The notes under the pieces were generated by a model. That model searched no databases and was not told the origin of the DNA. It saw nothing but the letters and a program-made list of their open reading frames with translations. 61,364 nt of DNA from Mnemiopsis leidyi (Eukaryota; Ctenophora; Tentaculata; Lobata; Bolinopsidae), in contig JH153406.1 in the NCBI GenBank assembly GCA_000226015.1, forward strand, positions 58,478-119,841. Direction: 5' to 3'. Positions 37,510 to 49,799 of the stretch are shown one piece after another; positions within the stretch are counted from its first letter, which is position 1, and the number at the start of each line of letters is the position of its first letter. The position numbers and the translations under genes were made by a program.

Positions 37510-38755
37510 TCAGAGCTCAGTCTTATCTGGTCGCTCTCCCACTATCTGTCTAAGCAGTTCGTTGACCCTATCAAAGCCAGGGTTCCCCATTAGCAGCATG
37601 TCAAAATTCTCCCTATACTGTTCCCTATCTTTCTCATGATAACAGAAGGCAACTGATAACAAATCGGTGTGTTTGACACAGGAGGCCATCTTGAGGTCAG
37701 ACAACATGTCGCCTAGCAACAACACGTTATTTCGAATAACGTTTTTGAAATAATTGTCTTCTCGGGCTACTTCTAGTTTTGTTGATGCGGTTATGAACGG
37801 TTCTTCCACTCCCACCATTACTTCCTTGTCATCGTACTTTAACCTATTCGATATTATCGAGATATTATCAAAATAGCACCCCTCCCGTTCGAGTAGGGCG
37901 TCAATAACGTCCTTGATTCCCCCAGAAAAGATCAAAACTGGAATGTTGTGCCGGTGAGCAAGTTTCAGGAATTCAACCACACCGGCACGAAGCCGACATT
38001 GTGATGCCTCCAGCATGACGGGAATTAGAGTTTTTGGAAACTTGGCATCAGCAAAACATTTTATAGTTTTTGTGAACCATTGGTAATCGCTCTCTTTTCT
38101 GACTTCCTCGGGGAGGGAAAAGTCGAGGTGAATTGGGAGGTGCTTGTTCTTGATTGCTTCTGTTTTTGAGAGGAACTGAAAATAAGATGCCAAGTTAATA
38201 TAACTACATCAGAGCACACAAACATGCCAAATAAAGATCGTTTAAAAACACTAATCTACAGCTTTATTTAAACTTAAAAAAGGATAGCTAAAATATAAGA
38301 TAATTGAATTTCAACCTCTTCGCCGAAGCCAGAGTACATTCTAATGACGCTGAAGCAAGTACCACTAGGAGCCCAAGACGTCATTGTGTAGTCAAAGTCA
38401 GCCACAATCTAAAATAAGACTTGTCCGAAATTATAATCGTCATTCTGGCGTAGCTGTCAAGTGTCTGAGCTTAAACATAATCGTACCCGCACAGTCGCAA
38501 TTCTCATTTCTCAAACAATACTATAGTAAGACTTAACAAAAGATAGTCGACATAAAAAAGATTGCCCACTCCAAAATTAGTTTCTTTTTTATTGAAATAC
38601 ATTAACATCAAACATGATTAAACAATTCAATAAACTTTTTAATAGACCTGAAAGTTAGAAATGCCAGATTTGATGAATTTCTGAAGTTTCTGAGAGAAGA
38701 CAGACTCATCTCTAAAGATGACAGTAGAGTCTTCTGCTTCAGGCAAGTTAGACAT
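37510..38755 (-). CDS. NT5C3: Cytosolic 5'-nucleotidase III-like phosphatase (three exons)
   Basis: cN-III enzymes are HAD-superfamily phosphatases that dephosphorylate nucleoside 5'-monophosphates, chiefly pyrimidine (and m7GMP in the IIIB form), in the cytosol. Exons: 38648-38755, 38316-38408 and 37510-38175, all phase 0, giving 288 residues, the usual length. HAD motif I is VADFDYTMT, with the nucleophile and acid/base Asp; motif II is IPVLIFSGG with the Ser; motif IV is NNVLLLGDMLSDLKMA with the Mg-binding Asp pair. QCRLRAGVVEFLKLA and FDNISIISNRLKYDD match the family's core. The first exon is short and not strongly conserved, so ATG 38755 is the best but not the only possible start. Choice between A and B type substrates cannot be made. 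The gene starts 546 bp from the PHF10 stop and ends 565 bp from the RRP12 start codon, all on one strand. Confidence 0.88.
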
Positions 38756-39016
38756 CCTTGATAAGGTGAAGGTAATGCTCACTACGAGCAGACACGTTCT
38801 ATGCATACCTTGGACTCCTCGCGAAATCTTCGTAATACTTAAGTCAACAGAAGGCAAAGAGGTTTTGGAAATTTTGAGTTCTGCTCAAGTAGAAAGTGAA
38901 ACTTTTTACATTGTATCGTCATTTTGCGCGAATCCAAGATTTGGCATGAGTCAAACTCAATTTTTTTGGTGGAATAACAGTTCAATGAATTTGAATAAAT
39001 ATCATAAAAAGTGAAC

Positions 39017-39230
39017 ATAATGCGGAAAGCACATGCCAAATACAGCTTTTGTGGAAACTGGAATAAAAATTTGAAAGTGTTAAATATGAAAAGCAAATAT
39101 TATAGTACGGAATAAAATTCTGCATAATGCGGAAAGCACATGCCAAATACAGCTTTTGTGGAAACTGGAATAAAAATTTGAAAGTGTTAAATATGAAAAG
39201 CAAATATTATAGTACGGAATAAAATTCTGC
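39017..39230. repeat. 107-bp perfect tandem duplication
   Basis: Two identical head-to-tail copies (39017-39123 and 39124-39230), each starting CATAATGCGGAAAGCACATG. Located between PHF10 and the nucleotidase gene. Confidence 0.93.
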
Positions 39231-39300
39231 ATTTTATCCCTTCAGAAAGACAAAAAGGCCAAGTTAAATAATTCGAGAAGTGTGCGATGAAACGTCCTTC

Positions 39301-41897
39301 CTATTCCAAGATCTGGTTCTCCTTGTTACACTCCTTGTACTTCTTGTGATGCTTGTCGTATATCTCCTCCTTTTCTCCCCTACAGAGTATACACTTGTAG
39401 AGACTACCTGACTCTCCTAACATTGTGTAGTGCTCCTCGTCAATGTTATCACACCCTGGCAGTAGATCGTGTAGGATATGTAGGATAATTAGGATGTAGG
39501 ATGTGGAATTGTGATGGGTTGTAAATGTCAGTTAAGGGCTTTAGGTTATGTAAAATTTATGTTTTATTCAAACAAGATGAAAACAGTGAGAAAACTGAAA
39601 TCAAGATTCATCACAGTCCAAAAAACGCGAGTTATAAGGATGTATTGTCTAAATTCAAGATACTGTGATATCTATAAATAGTATTCTCTGTCTATTCCTC
39701 TAGTTGCCAATAGAGGTAATATTAGTAGTTCCTGCCAATATAACTCACCCGTGTGAATCCAGCGATCGCAGAAGTCACAACAGACCATGGGATCATCAAC
39801 CGCATCGTAGTCAAATACTTTCAGGCAAACCGGACAGAACCACCCTTTGTCAAAATATCTGCAAAAACACGGAAATTATATACTCGGCCAAAACTTAAAC
39901 ATGTTCTTTGGTTCTACGAATGCAAAATGTTTATTCGTGATATGAAAACGATAAACGCTTATTTCTCACATGGTACAAGGATAGCACATCGTCTGCAAGA
40001 AATTCAGTTGGTCGTTGTGTTGAAACCTCCAATCTCCGTCTCCAGGGACGTTAGTCCCGCAACACGTGCACATGACACACAAGCGACATTCCCACCGTCC
40101 ACGCGGCAGCGCACTCATATTCACACAGTAGGTGTGGTAACCACGGTCACATATGTCACAAAACATCAGATTCTCCTCGCCTGAGGGACGGGGGTTATCT
40201 AAATGCCTGGTAACCTACCCCATCGTCTAGAAAATATCAAGAAATAAAGAATCTTTAAGACTTTATTATCTATAACAACTACGTAAATGTGAAACAAGAT
40301 AGATAGTCTCGAAAGAAAGGGAGAAATGTACCGTCAGGAGCATCACACACAGAACAAGTTTTACAACTTGAGCAGTCCCAGGGGTAATCTGTGACCGTCT
40401 TGACCATGCTCTTGCTAATACTCATACATCTCATGTGATAGAACCATTTACACTTGTTACACTTGATAACGTTCTCACTCTTGCCCAGATCATTGTTACA
40501 CTGCCCACATTTCACGGTGATGTTCTTGGGGACTGAAGTAACAGTTTCGGGGGTTTTCTCCTTTGGAGCTTTGTTGTTGAGAAGCGCAGTGTTAAGAGGA
40601 AGAGTGTACATTTTCTCTGAGGTGTATTCCGGGACACTGTCGGTATACTGACCGGGGAGCACTGCTACCGGATATCTGCCGCGGCGGGTGTAACTGCGCG
40701 GGGCTATGTACTGCTTGTTTCGGGGAATGTATGAAAGTTGGCTGTGAGGGCAGGTGAAGGAGGGGGTGTTCTGTCGGCTAGCTTTGAGACGTTTGTTAAA
40801 GTACTGCGCGTCATCCACCAGGACATCCCGAAGACAAGTGTCGACTTTCTCGGTCTGGTCTTCTTCATCAGCTTCATCAGCTTCTTGCATCACTGCTTTA
40901 GCTTGTTTAACAAGTTCTCTCTTTCTCAGGACAGCCAGCAGAGCCTTATACTTTGCAGGGTAATCCTCCTTCATAATGTCTAGGACATCCTCTGTGAGGA
41001 GGCCAATGAATGAGAACGCAGAGTTAACTTCATTGAGTATTCCCAGGTCTAAAAGGTAGTTTCTCTCTTCTGCACCAATAGGATGTCTGTGTATGTCAGG
41101 GTATCTGAAATTTAAATCGAAATAAGTATACAACTATAAGTAGCTATATAGTAACTATATAGACAAAAGTCAGAAGCGATATAAACCCTGTTACCTACGA
41201 TGGAAGTTCCTAGTTTGGAGGTAGTCTTTAACCTGCTCCTGCAGCAAGTACCAGTCTCCCGTTTCAGGAGGGTATTGCCACTCCACCATCCTCTCTACAT
41301 GCATTGACGAGCTCATCTGCATATAGTACGGGATGTGATCCTGTGCACGCGTTAGCGTGGTCTCGGAACTTGGCCGCGTTGGCATGGGGTCCATACCACT
41401 GCCAGAACAGTCGCTGGGGAGAGAAGGACTTTAAACTTCACAATGTTTTGATATTATACGGTACATTTAATATTTATTATTTAGTTAAGGTAAGAAGAAC
41501 TGTGTGAGTGTCGGATGTACATCATACACATATGGCGATGGATGTAATTTTATGAAATTATACAGAGGTAAAGTTTTAAAATAAGATAATCAGAACAATC
41601 TTAAAAACGAATCCCAAATACATACATTTAACGTCTACATAAATTAATAGGACTGGAAAGCAGATATATTCAATACTTTCCATGCACGTTGTGCAGTCGC
41701 TGGCTAAGATTTGCTCATGCAAAATGAAGAATTTTGCCCAAGAAAAAGTTTAGCAACTTTACAAGACCCAAATGAGGGTGCTGGGTGCTTGACTACCCGG
41801 ATCACCAGTACCTGTCATAAGTAAAGGGAGTAGAAGATCTAGAGTCATTTCTTCCTGACCCTAACTTGAGGATCTCATCTTGGAACAATGTGCTCAT
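39301..41897 (-). CDS. PHF10: PHF10/SAYP-like PBAF subunit with an extra C-terminal PHD module
   Basis: PHF10 (BAF45A) is a subunit of the PBAF SWI/SNF chromatin remodeller and reads histone H3 tails in the nucleus. Exons: 41812-41897, 41195-41413, 40332-41104, 39970-40198, 39749-39858, 39301-39455. Phases match (2,2,1,2,1) and give 523 residues. The SAY domain spans about 45-160 ([20 protein letters not shown], then [19 protein letters not shown]). The tandem DPF-like PHD pair follows: PHD1 from CGQCNND to CSSC, PHD2 from CSVC through [14 protein letters not shown] to RWECRLC. Known PHF10 proteins end here. This one continues for about 120 residues with [11 protein letters not shown], a CYPC pair, and a third PHD-like finger (CPVC, then [13 protein letters not shown], then YKCILC), similar in layout to PHD arrays of MLL3/4. 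The added exons are in phase and end in a natural TAG, so an artefact of my model is unlikely but transcript support is lacking. Confidence 0.88.
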
Positions 41898-41959
41898 CCT
41901 TGTCGGGACATCACGATTACATGATGACTAGGCTCTTCGGTTAAATTTGAAAATATTAT

Positions 41960-42026
41960 ACAACGCTTTGTACAATGCTTTGTACAATGCTTTGTACAAG
42001 GCTTTGTACAATGCCGTATACAAGGT
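41960..42026. repeat. 12-bp tandem repeat
   Basis: Five units of about 12 bp (CTTTGTACAATG and variants) upstream of the PHF10 start. TGTACA is palindromic, so the array can fold on itself. Confidence 0.85.
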
Positions 42027-42784
42027 TATAGTAATACAACTTTGTACATAGCACAATGCACCAAGGCATGGGTTTTAAAAATCCTAGTTTCATTGAATAG
42101 ACAGTAAAACAGTTCTGAACTTTGAAGTCAATGAGAAGTTTGGCAGAGGAATCGTACGTTTAAGCGTGCGATGAAAAACAGATCGTGGAATTATTGGAAG
42201 TTCTGTCATATTCAAAGCTTCCATTGACAATTTTACTGATTGTTCCATTTTGTGCACAAAACAAAAAGTGTCTTCTTATACTTTGAACGTTAGAAACTAA
42301 AAATCACACCACGAAGTAAAGTGAAAAACAAGTGGTTTGAAAATATCAATCTTGTAAATTGTTCTATTAAAAATTATCCCTAGTTGTAAAATTCGGTAAC
42401 ATAAGAGCTGCCTAATGTTAGCAAGTTGCAACGTTCCTAATGTTAACTTGGCTTGAAGAATTGTCTAAGTGCATAGAAAACGGTTTTTTCCTTCACTCAG
42501 TGGAAAAAGCATTAAAGTGAGTATTTAAATATCTCAGTAATTAGATCCGAATGTCACAACTAAGGCCTGGGCTAAAGTTTGTCCAGCCAAGTCAAAATCA
42601 TTACCTAAACCGATAATTCTTTTTCTAAACGAATTAATATAATACCTGACAGGATTGAATAAAAGCACAGTAACTGATATAATGGCACAAAACAAAGTTG
42701 TTCGATTGTTCAGATAAGTGATTGGTAATCCAGATTGCTGGCTGTTGCCTAAACAGGGCCACGCCCACCTAAAACTCTTCAGGG

Positions 42785-45667
42785 CTATTGCCTGCGCGCA
42801 GTTGGATCAATGCCAGCCATGTACAGTGCGTCCTCCTGTAGTAAAGGCCCAGCAGAGCCGGTCCCAGCGAGCGCTGGCCCGGGTCTATTGAAGTTGTTGG
42901 CCTGTGGGTAACTGTGCACTGATGTCCGATCATTAGTGATCGAGAGGAGGCCTCCTCCCCTCGGAGGACTTGGCCGATCCATTTCCATACGATCACGTGG
43001 GACAGACCCGACCATCGTCATGGACGACATCATCGCCCCGTACCCCTAGGAATATATATCAGGTCAGATTTCCCGGGTTGGTTGACATTTCCGAGGGAAA
43101 GTTTTGTGTCATCAAAATGAGACAGGTGTTCAATGTTCATACATCGATAGTAAGTTAAAGTTTACATTTAATAGTGACATGCTTGTGACAAGAAAATCCA
43201 GAAGCCGAGCAAACTTTTAGCTCAAATTTTAACTTGTATAAGGAAAAGAACCTGTATTTCCGAAAGTCTGGCGCCCCGCATGATAGCGTCCCTCATCTTA
43301 TCCATCTTCTCTCGTATCTCCTGCTCGGCTTGTCTCAGACTAAACCGTTCCAAAACATTGATCGCCTCCATCGCGTCTCTTTTATCCAGGTCTTCCATCT
43401 GGGATTGTGTCGATGTTGGAGTGACTACAAGGGCGACTACGTGGGTGACTACAAGAGCGATTATAAGGTGGTGAAACAAGGTGAGGATTACAGGTTGCAA
43501 TAAACAACCGTTCTATCTATATGAGCGTCAAGGATAAAAACTAGCGGTGATAATATGTACCCAGGACATCGGTAGTGCCCAGTGGTTAAAGTAAATGCAT
43601 TTTATGTAGCGTTGAAGCTATGCATAGTCTTACAGTGTTGTATTTGCAAAACAGGATATGCAATGGGTTGCTCTGATATGCAGAATTATTAATTAAATCT
43701 TCAGTAATCGTTAAAAACCTACCATAGTTTAAAACCTTGAGAGTTGCAAGGTAGAAAGTTACAAAAGTGAGAAGATCCCAAAGAGACAATGGCAAAGTGG
43801 GACCCATATTCGTGGTTTTTATAGACATTACACTTACTGTACCTATGATACGGTATGTATTGAAATTTGATCCATTTACACGACAACACAGGTCGCATAC
43901 CTCAAGACCACGTCCGGTATAGGGGTCGATTCTGAAGTCAGCTGGTCCTGGCTTGTATCTTTTGGCGGGAGGGAAGGGCTGCAGGCCTTGAAACTTGCCC
44001 ATGTTGTCGCGATTCCAGTCGCAGTTTCTACCAAAGTCACCTGGACGGTCGTTCCGGGGGTGTTTTAGAGGCAGTCCTGCGGATTTTCTTGCCTCTTTGT
44101 TTTTAGCCTTCGAGATTGAGATGCTGAAATATACTACGGTGACGATCTTTCCTGGTCAGAGGTTTTGGACACTAATTTTCTAAAACAAATTTTAGTAATC
44201 AAATTGATCAAAATATTGTGATGAAATATTCTGACCTTAAATGCCTTTCGAGTCCAAAGAACCTGTCCCTCAGTTGTTTAGCCTCGTGTTTTTCAGAGTC
44301 CTTCTCAAGTTGCTCAACCTTGTAAGCAAAGAAGGAGAGCTTGTCCTTTTCTCGGGATTTAGGAGTGTTCTGTGTCACAATCTCGAACCACTCTTGGTAA
44401 TGCTTTTTCTGAGGAGTTACAGTACAATCATCAATTAAGCGAATATATACATTAAATCTCTTTATGCCAGGTAGATTCTAAAATTGGGGAATCTTTGTGA
44501 TGAGCACAAAATAGAGTCAAGTCGATTGATGTGAAGAAGGTACACACCAAATAAAACCGACGATGTTTGACACTGGTGAGATGGGCCAGCCTATCCAGGA
44601 AGCCGAACTGAGCTTCACAAGTTCCACACTTGAACCTTGCACCCTTACTTTGGTCGTTGTTCATTGGCTCGATGAAGTTCAGTCCAACAATGGGGATACC
44701 GGTGATGTTGAATGGTTTGCCGTACCCGTAGACGGCGGTGGCGGTGGAGCAATCTATCTCCTTGTAGTCTATTGGTCCAGATAGCTGTCCTGTTTGGAAG
44801 GTGTATACTGTTTTCACAACAACAGATTATACTATATCATCAGAAGTTTTTACTGACGCTGTGACTGTAATTTGTTTAGAGAACGGTCCAATGCAATAGA
44901 ATGATTTCAAAGCAATTCAATTAACTAATACACACTTAGTTAATTGTTTAAGTGCGTTAGTTAATTATATAAGAATCACTCCAATCAAAATTATCGAGCA
45001 CATTTTTTGCTGAACCCAGCACCACAATTCAAAGTAATTTCGAAGTAACAATGTTCAGCTTACCAGGAGCAGAAGCGCCGACTGGACTAGTATAATCTCC
45101 CGGAATGCCGATGGCATTGAGTGTCTCAGAGCACTTCTGGTGCTTCACCGAGACGTGATGAGCCTCCCAGTTTTTAGGGTTCTGTATGAGCTGAGAGCAG
45201 GCGGGACACATGGCCAGACCAGGACACATGACTTTAACTCTTCTCTCCACATGGTACAGATGTTCCTCGTCCTCGGTGTGGTGCTTTCTCGCTTCCTGGT
45301 TACAAACAGTTAGACTCGGAAAACTGAGAAGAGTGTTCTCTCTGAATCCTAGCCATTAATTGTCAGACTTGCGTTTAGCAATTATGAAACGGCGTTTTAG
45401 TTTTCTGAAAATTTGCACTAAATTAGCGAGATTATATATAAGATTAGCAAGAAAAGTAGAATTACTTTATGGCAGAATTATTGAGAGAAAATTTTTTAAG
45501 ATAGATATTTCCGAAATCAAATCGGTGTGAATTGAGCAATTGTGATAATCTCAGGAGAAACCAACCTCTAAATCCTGTAAGCCCATGTTACAACTCCCAC
45601 AAAAATAGGGTGCTTCCAGCTCCTTCTCCAGCTCATGTGCCGTGAAGTTTTTCTTAGAATGCGGCAT
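42785..45667 (-). CDS. Three-finger U1/JAZ-type zinc-finger protein, paralogue A (seven exons)
   Basis: Exons: 45566-45667, 45064-45295, 44548-44789, 44236-44408, 43901-44123, 43252-43398, 42785-43045; 459 residues, phases 0,1,0,2,0,0. Three fingers: CGSC (near residue 23) closed by HHTEDEEH across the first junction; CPAC closed by HHVSVKH (CX2CX12HX5H); CGTC closed by HLTSVKH (CX2CX11HX5H). Five residues between the His pair is the U1/JAZ (zf-met) type, usually linked to RNA or dsRNA binding. Between fingers 2 and 3 is a conserved linker ending IPIVGLNFIE. Exon 4 is a charged helical segment (YQEWFEIVTQN). Exon 6 (DAMEAINVLERFSLRQAEQE) is a helix shared with paralogue C. The last exon is Pro/Gly/Met-rich and ends with TARRQ. 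Nuclear RNA-binding is inferred, not shown. Confidence 0.85.
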
Positions 45668-46264
45668 TGCTTTACGTTTAATGGGGCTTGGTTAGTTTCA
45701 GTTTTGAAAAGCTATTATAACAGTGGTTAACAAACTGCAGATGATTAATTGAAAAATTCACGGTATTCAACTACAGAGTACGGACAATTCATGAAATATC
45801 TTATACAAAATAATATTTTCCACCGAGAGCCCTGAAGAAAACTCTTAACATTGTAAAAAATACAATCTTTGAAATGAAAGTCTGGTTAGCAAGAGTTGGA
45901 TCTATTAAGAAATCAGTATGTTGAAAGCCCAGTTTAAATATTTGTTGCTATGATGCAGATGGATAAACTTTAGTTCAAAACGAGTCAATAAAAGTGCGGC
46001 CAAACTCCATAACTAGAAATAACCAACGATCTCACTGGGTCAATCAAAGCCAGCTATTCAATTTCTGTTCTAATCAATCAGTTAAACTTCAAAGATCATA
46101 GCGACTCCAAAAATTCTTCCACATTTCCATCACGTCGGCTGGGCAGAAGATTCTTTACTCATCACATAATCACATCAAACCTTAGCCAAACACTGGTTGT
46201 GCTCAGAGCTGAGATCGAAAACTGTTCTTCTAAACATTAATGATAAACAAACAAAAAATGTCAC

Positions 46265-49200
46265 TCAAAACGGTCGCCTAGGACCTCGTCCTCTCATAAC
46301 AGCCCCCTGAAAATAGAATAGAATAATCTTACTGATAACAGAAAACATAGAAAGTCGGAATATTGTTACAGTTATTATCAGAAAATGTTTTATGCGGTAA
46401 CAATTTGCAACTGTTACGCTTACCTAGCTGCCCAGTGAAGCAGTGATCACTTTTGTTCTAGAATTTAAAACTTTGTGAGAGAGGTGAGAGATCAAATATA
46501 TTGTAAGAATGTGATACCCTGGCACATGAAAACGACAGATACCGTAACCACTCATACGACTTCTAAACAGGGATTCAACTTTATCTTACCCGGTAGGCCA
46601 GAGGGGGGCGCACGTTTCCCCGACCTCGGAGAGGAGCAGTGTGTCTGGGAGGAGGAGGTAGTCTCGGGGGAGCCTCATGTTCATGGTAACCCACGTGGTA
46701 CTGGTAAAAATTCAACTTTAGTTTGAATCGTGAATGCGAGTTAGGTAGGTGTCGATGTTTTGAGTACCAATGAATTGTTCAAGGCAAAAGTGCCCAAATG
46801 GGCAACAACCTCTAAAGCTTTTAAATGTACTAGCGTCTAGCACCTCAAATCACATTCCATTTCATCTTACGACATTTAGTTTTACTATTTAAAAGAACGT
46901 AACTACTGTAGAAAAACAGCTCTACAACATTGTTCATTGACCTCTAACCTCTCGAGTGCGCTGTCTCTTGACAGGAGGAAACTCTTGATAACCCTCTCCC
47001 TGGTAATAGTACTGAGCATCCTGCTGTCCATAGTCTGCACCTCCATTGTAGTAGGGATCATAAGCTTCTTCTTCATAACCGTAACCGTCAGCTCCACCTA
47101 AGGGCTGATAAGGTTCCTCACTCCAAAAACCACTTCCGTCATCGTATTGATGGTTGTAATATTCTTCCTGGCCATAGCCCTCACCCTGATATTCATGTTC
47201 CCAATAGTCCTCACCCTGATATCCAGGTTCCCAATAGTCCTCACCCTGATATCCAGGTTCCCAATAGTCCTCGGCTAGATAACCAAACGGAGGTCCAGAG
47301 TTTTTTGAGCCACCCCTCGGCTTAGGACCATTATTTCTTGATCTTCCTCTTTGAGCACCTCTGATATTTCTTTTTGGTGCACCTCTTGATGCACCTCTTT
47401 GGCTCCCTCCTGGTTGACCTTCACTGGCTCTGTTGGAGTCATTTGTAGATTCTCCAAATTTTGTATTAGAAGGATCCATTAGGTTTACAGATTTTCTTTT
47501 ATCAGTATGATCAGCTTTATTCATTTCTGCTTTACTGGCCTCTGTATTACTTGTTTCAGGTTTTTCTACAGTAACTATGGGGTCTGTTGTTGATGTTGTT
47601 GAGTTTGCTGTTACAATACTTTCTAAATTCTGCCCACTTAATTTGTTAGCGTTTGTATTCTGATTACCAGCCTTCACTTTAGAACTCCAGCTTGATTTAC
47701 CAGGATAATTTCTATTGCTACCAACCTTCTTTTTCTTATTATGAGGTTGGCCTGTGGACCCAACGACATATTTAGCGACATCTTCTTCACCCTCCTTAAC
47801 GAAGACAATTGCTCCAGGCTTAGGCCTATAATATTGTGCCTTTCTGCGCTCTCTTTCGGTACGATCTTTTCCGATGCTGTGGCACGTAATATCTTATTGT
47901 AAAACAACAATTGGGAAAACTACTGAGGTAGGGTTGGGGCAGAGGCATAGCTGGGACAGGTCTGATCTTTATTGCAAGTTTTTGCAGTTATGACTTCCCC
48001 AGGTCTTCTATTAATCCAGCAATATATATATATTTTCAATATTTTTTCTATCTGTTCTTCGATCTATCTACCTCAACCTTGCCCCAACCTTGCCATAAAT
48101 AAAAATCTATCTAAGAATTAGAAAACACACAAAAGTTTCGACGGTTTTTCAACAAAACAATTATAATTCACTATGCTTTTAGCATTTAAATGAGACGTGT
48201 CTTTCTTCATCATTATCTATAACTTTATGTATATATGTATTATATATAAGTAGGAGTATCTAAGATCTTACTTATGATCTTTCCTCTGGGTTGCTTGAAT
48301 AGAGAACCGTTCTCTCAAAGCCTGTGCGGCTGCAGATTCACTTTGTTTTTCTCTTTCTTCAATTTTGTGAGCATAGAACATAAGTCGAAATTTCATCTGT
48401 ATGACATATTCCGGGGGTATCTCCGTCACTGCTTTGTGCCAGGCTGGATAGTTCCTCCGCTACGTGAAATTTTCTATTAGATGTCGGTGATGATTCAAAT
48501 TAGAATGTCTTCGAACACTGAGCAGTCAAGAGCTGCAGGCAAGATGGGAGACTATTTACAACTAGACAGTAGACACCACCTACCAGATAATTGAGCCAGT
48601 GTTCCACACTTCCAAGATGATTGCCTCGAAGCTCGAATGTAAATGTTTCCATGCACACCCTACACATAAACTTTTCCATAAGATTCTTGTGTCTTATTTC
48701 CTGTCCACGAGAGAGAGCGTGGATACTCTCTAGTCCGATAATAGGTATCCCAGCTCCCATCCTTCCGCCGTGGCCGTATCCGTAAGATGAGGCTCGCTTC
48801 ATGTCTATTTCAGAGGGTGAAATAGGTAGCCCGATTTGTCCTGGAGATGGGTAGTTTTAGATGTAACATTGTATATGTAACATTGTATATGTAACACTGT
48901 GTATGTAACATTGTATATGTTACATTGTATATGTAACATTGTATATATGTAACATTTATATGTGTGTACAGTTGTCCACGTCATTTAGTTAGAATGCTAG
49001 TTGCATGTATAATTTGTCCGATAATAATGTCTGAGGTTTGCACGATCCAAAGTGGTTGAAAATCAAACGACGAATATAAGGTTATCGCCAGCATAACGAC
49101 GCAACGTCTCGAAAATACTAGGGGAAATCTGGAGAATACCTGGACTGGAACAGCCAAGGGGCTCATCAAACTCTCCTTCGATGCCACACAACTTGAGAGA

Positions 49201-49799
49201 TTGTTTTACCCGCTGGTGCTTGTCAGTCATCACGTGACTCTGCCAGCCGTACAGAGTTTGCACCAGACACGAGCATGCCTAACAAGCATTTTGTGTAGCA
49301 CTTTTTACTTGGAGAATCTCGACCAATATTTAACATTTAACACAAGCTGCAAGCGTTGCACAATGTACATGCTGTGTCAATGATAGAAAACAGAAATTAA
49401 CACTTTATAACAAACTGACAGCACAAAAGGCTAGTCCGGGGACCAAAGTGCCAATCTTCCTAGTGATGTGATAGTTGTGTTCCTCCGTCTCGTTGTGTCC
49501 CTCGAACTCCTTACAGATCGAGTTTTAATGAAGCAATGCGATATTGCTAGCACTCATTTTCATGAGAGATAAAACAAATCAAATACAGAACATTTCCTCA
49601 TAAATTAAAAATATACACAGCAGAGCTACACTTAATTTTGGCTTCATAAATCACACAGAAGTAAAGGTCTAACCTCCTGAGTATCAAAGCCTATATGGCA
49701 TGTTCCACAAAGGAAGCGTTTAGCCATCTGTATTTCAAGTTCTCTGATTTCAGCTCTTTTTCTGTCAGCTGATTTGCCATGGCTCTTTGTCTGAGGCAT
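46265..49799 (-). CDS. Three-finger U1/JAZ-type zinc-finger protein, paralogue B, with Tyr/Gly-rich region (eight exons)
   Basis: Exons: 49674-49799, 49420-49509, 49278... listed as 49140-49278, 48584-48840, 48272-48459, 46949-47876, 46590-46700, 46265-46306; 626 residues. Fingers: CGTC closed by HNETEEH; C-AA-C closed by HVMTDKH; CRVC closed by HLGSVEH, all with HX5H spacing. The linker before finger 3 reads SSYGYGHGGRMGAGIPIIGL, nearly as in paralogue C. Exon 5 of the paralogue pattern is greatly expanded here (309 codons): a Ser/Thr/Asn-rich stretch, an RG-rich stretch (GGSQRGASRGAPKRN), then a Tyr/Gly/Glu-rich low-complexity domain with a decapeptide EDYWEPGYQG repeated about three times. 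The protein ends MRGRGPRRPF. An extra intron splits finger 2 between its two Cys residues, absent from A and C. It lacks the helix exon (EAIxVLExF) of A and C. Likely a nuclear RNA-binding protein. Confidence 0.85.
48861..48958. repeat. 15-bp tandem repeat in an intron of paralogue B
   Basis: Six or so units of TGTAACATTGTATATG and variants, between the exons at 49140 and 48840. Confidence 0.85.
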
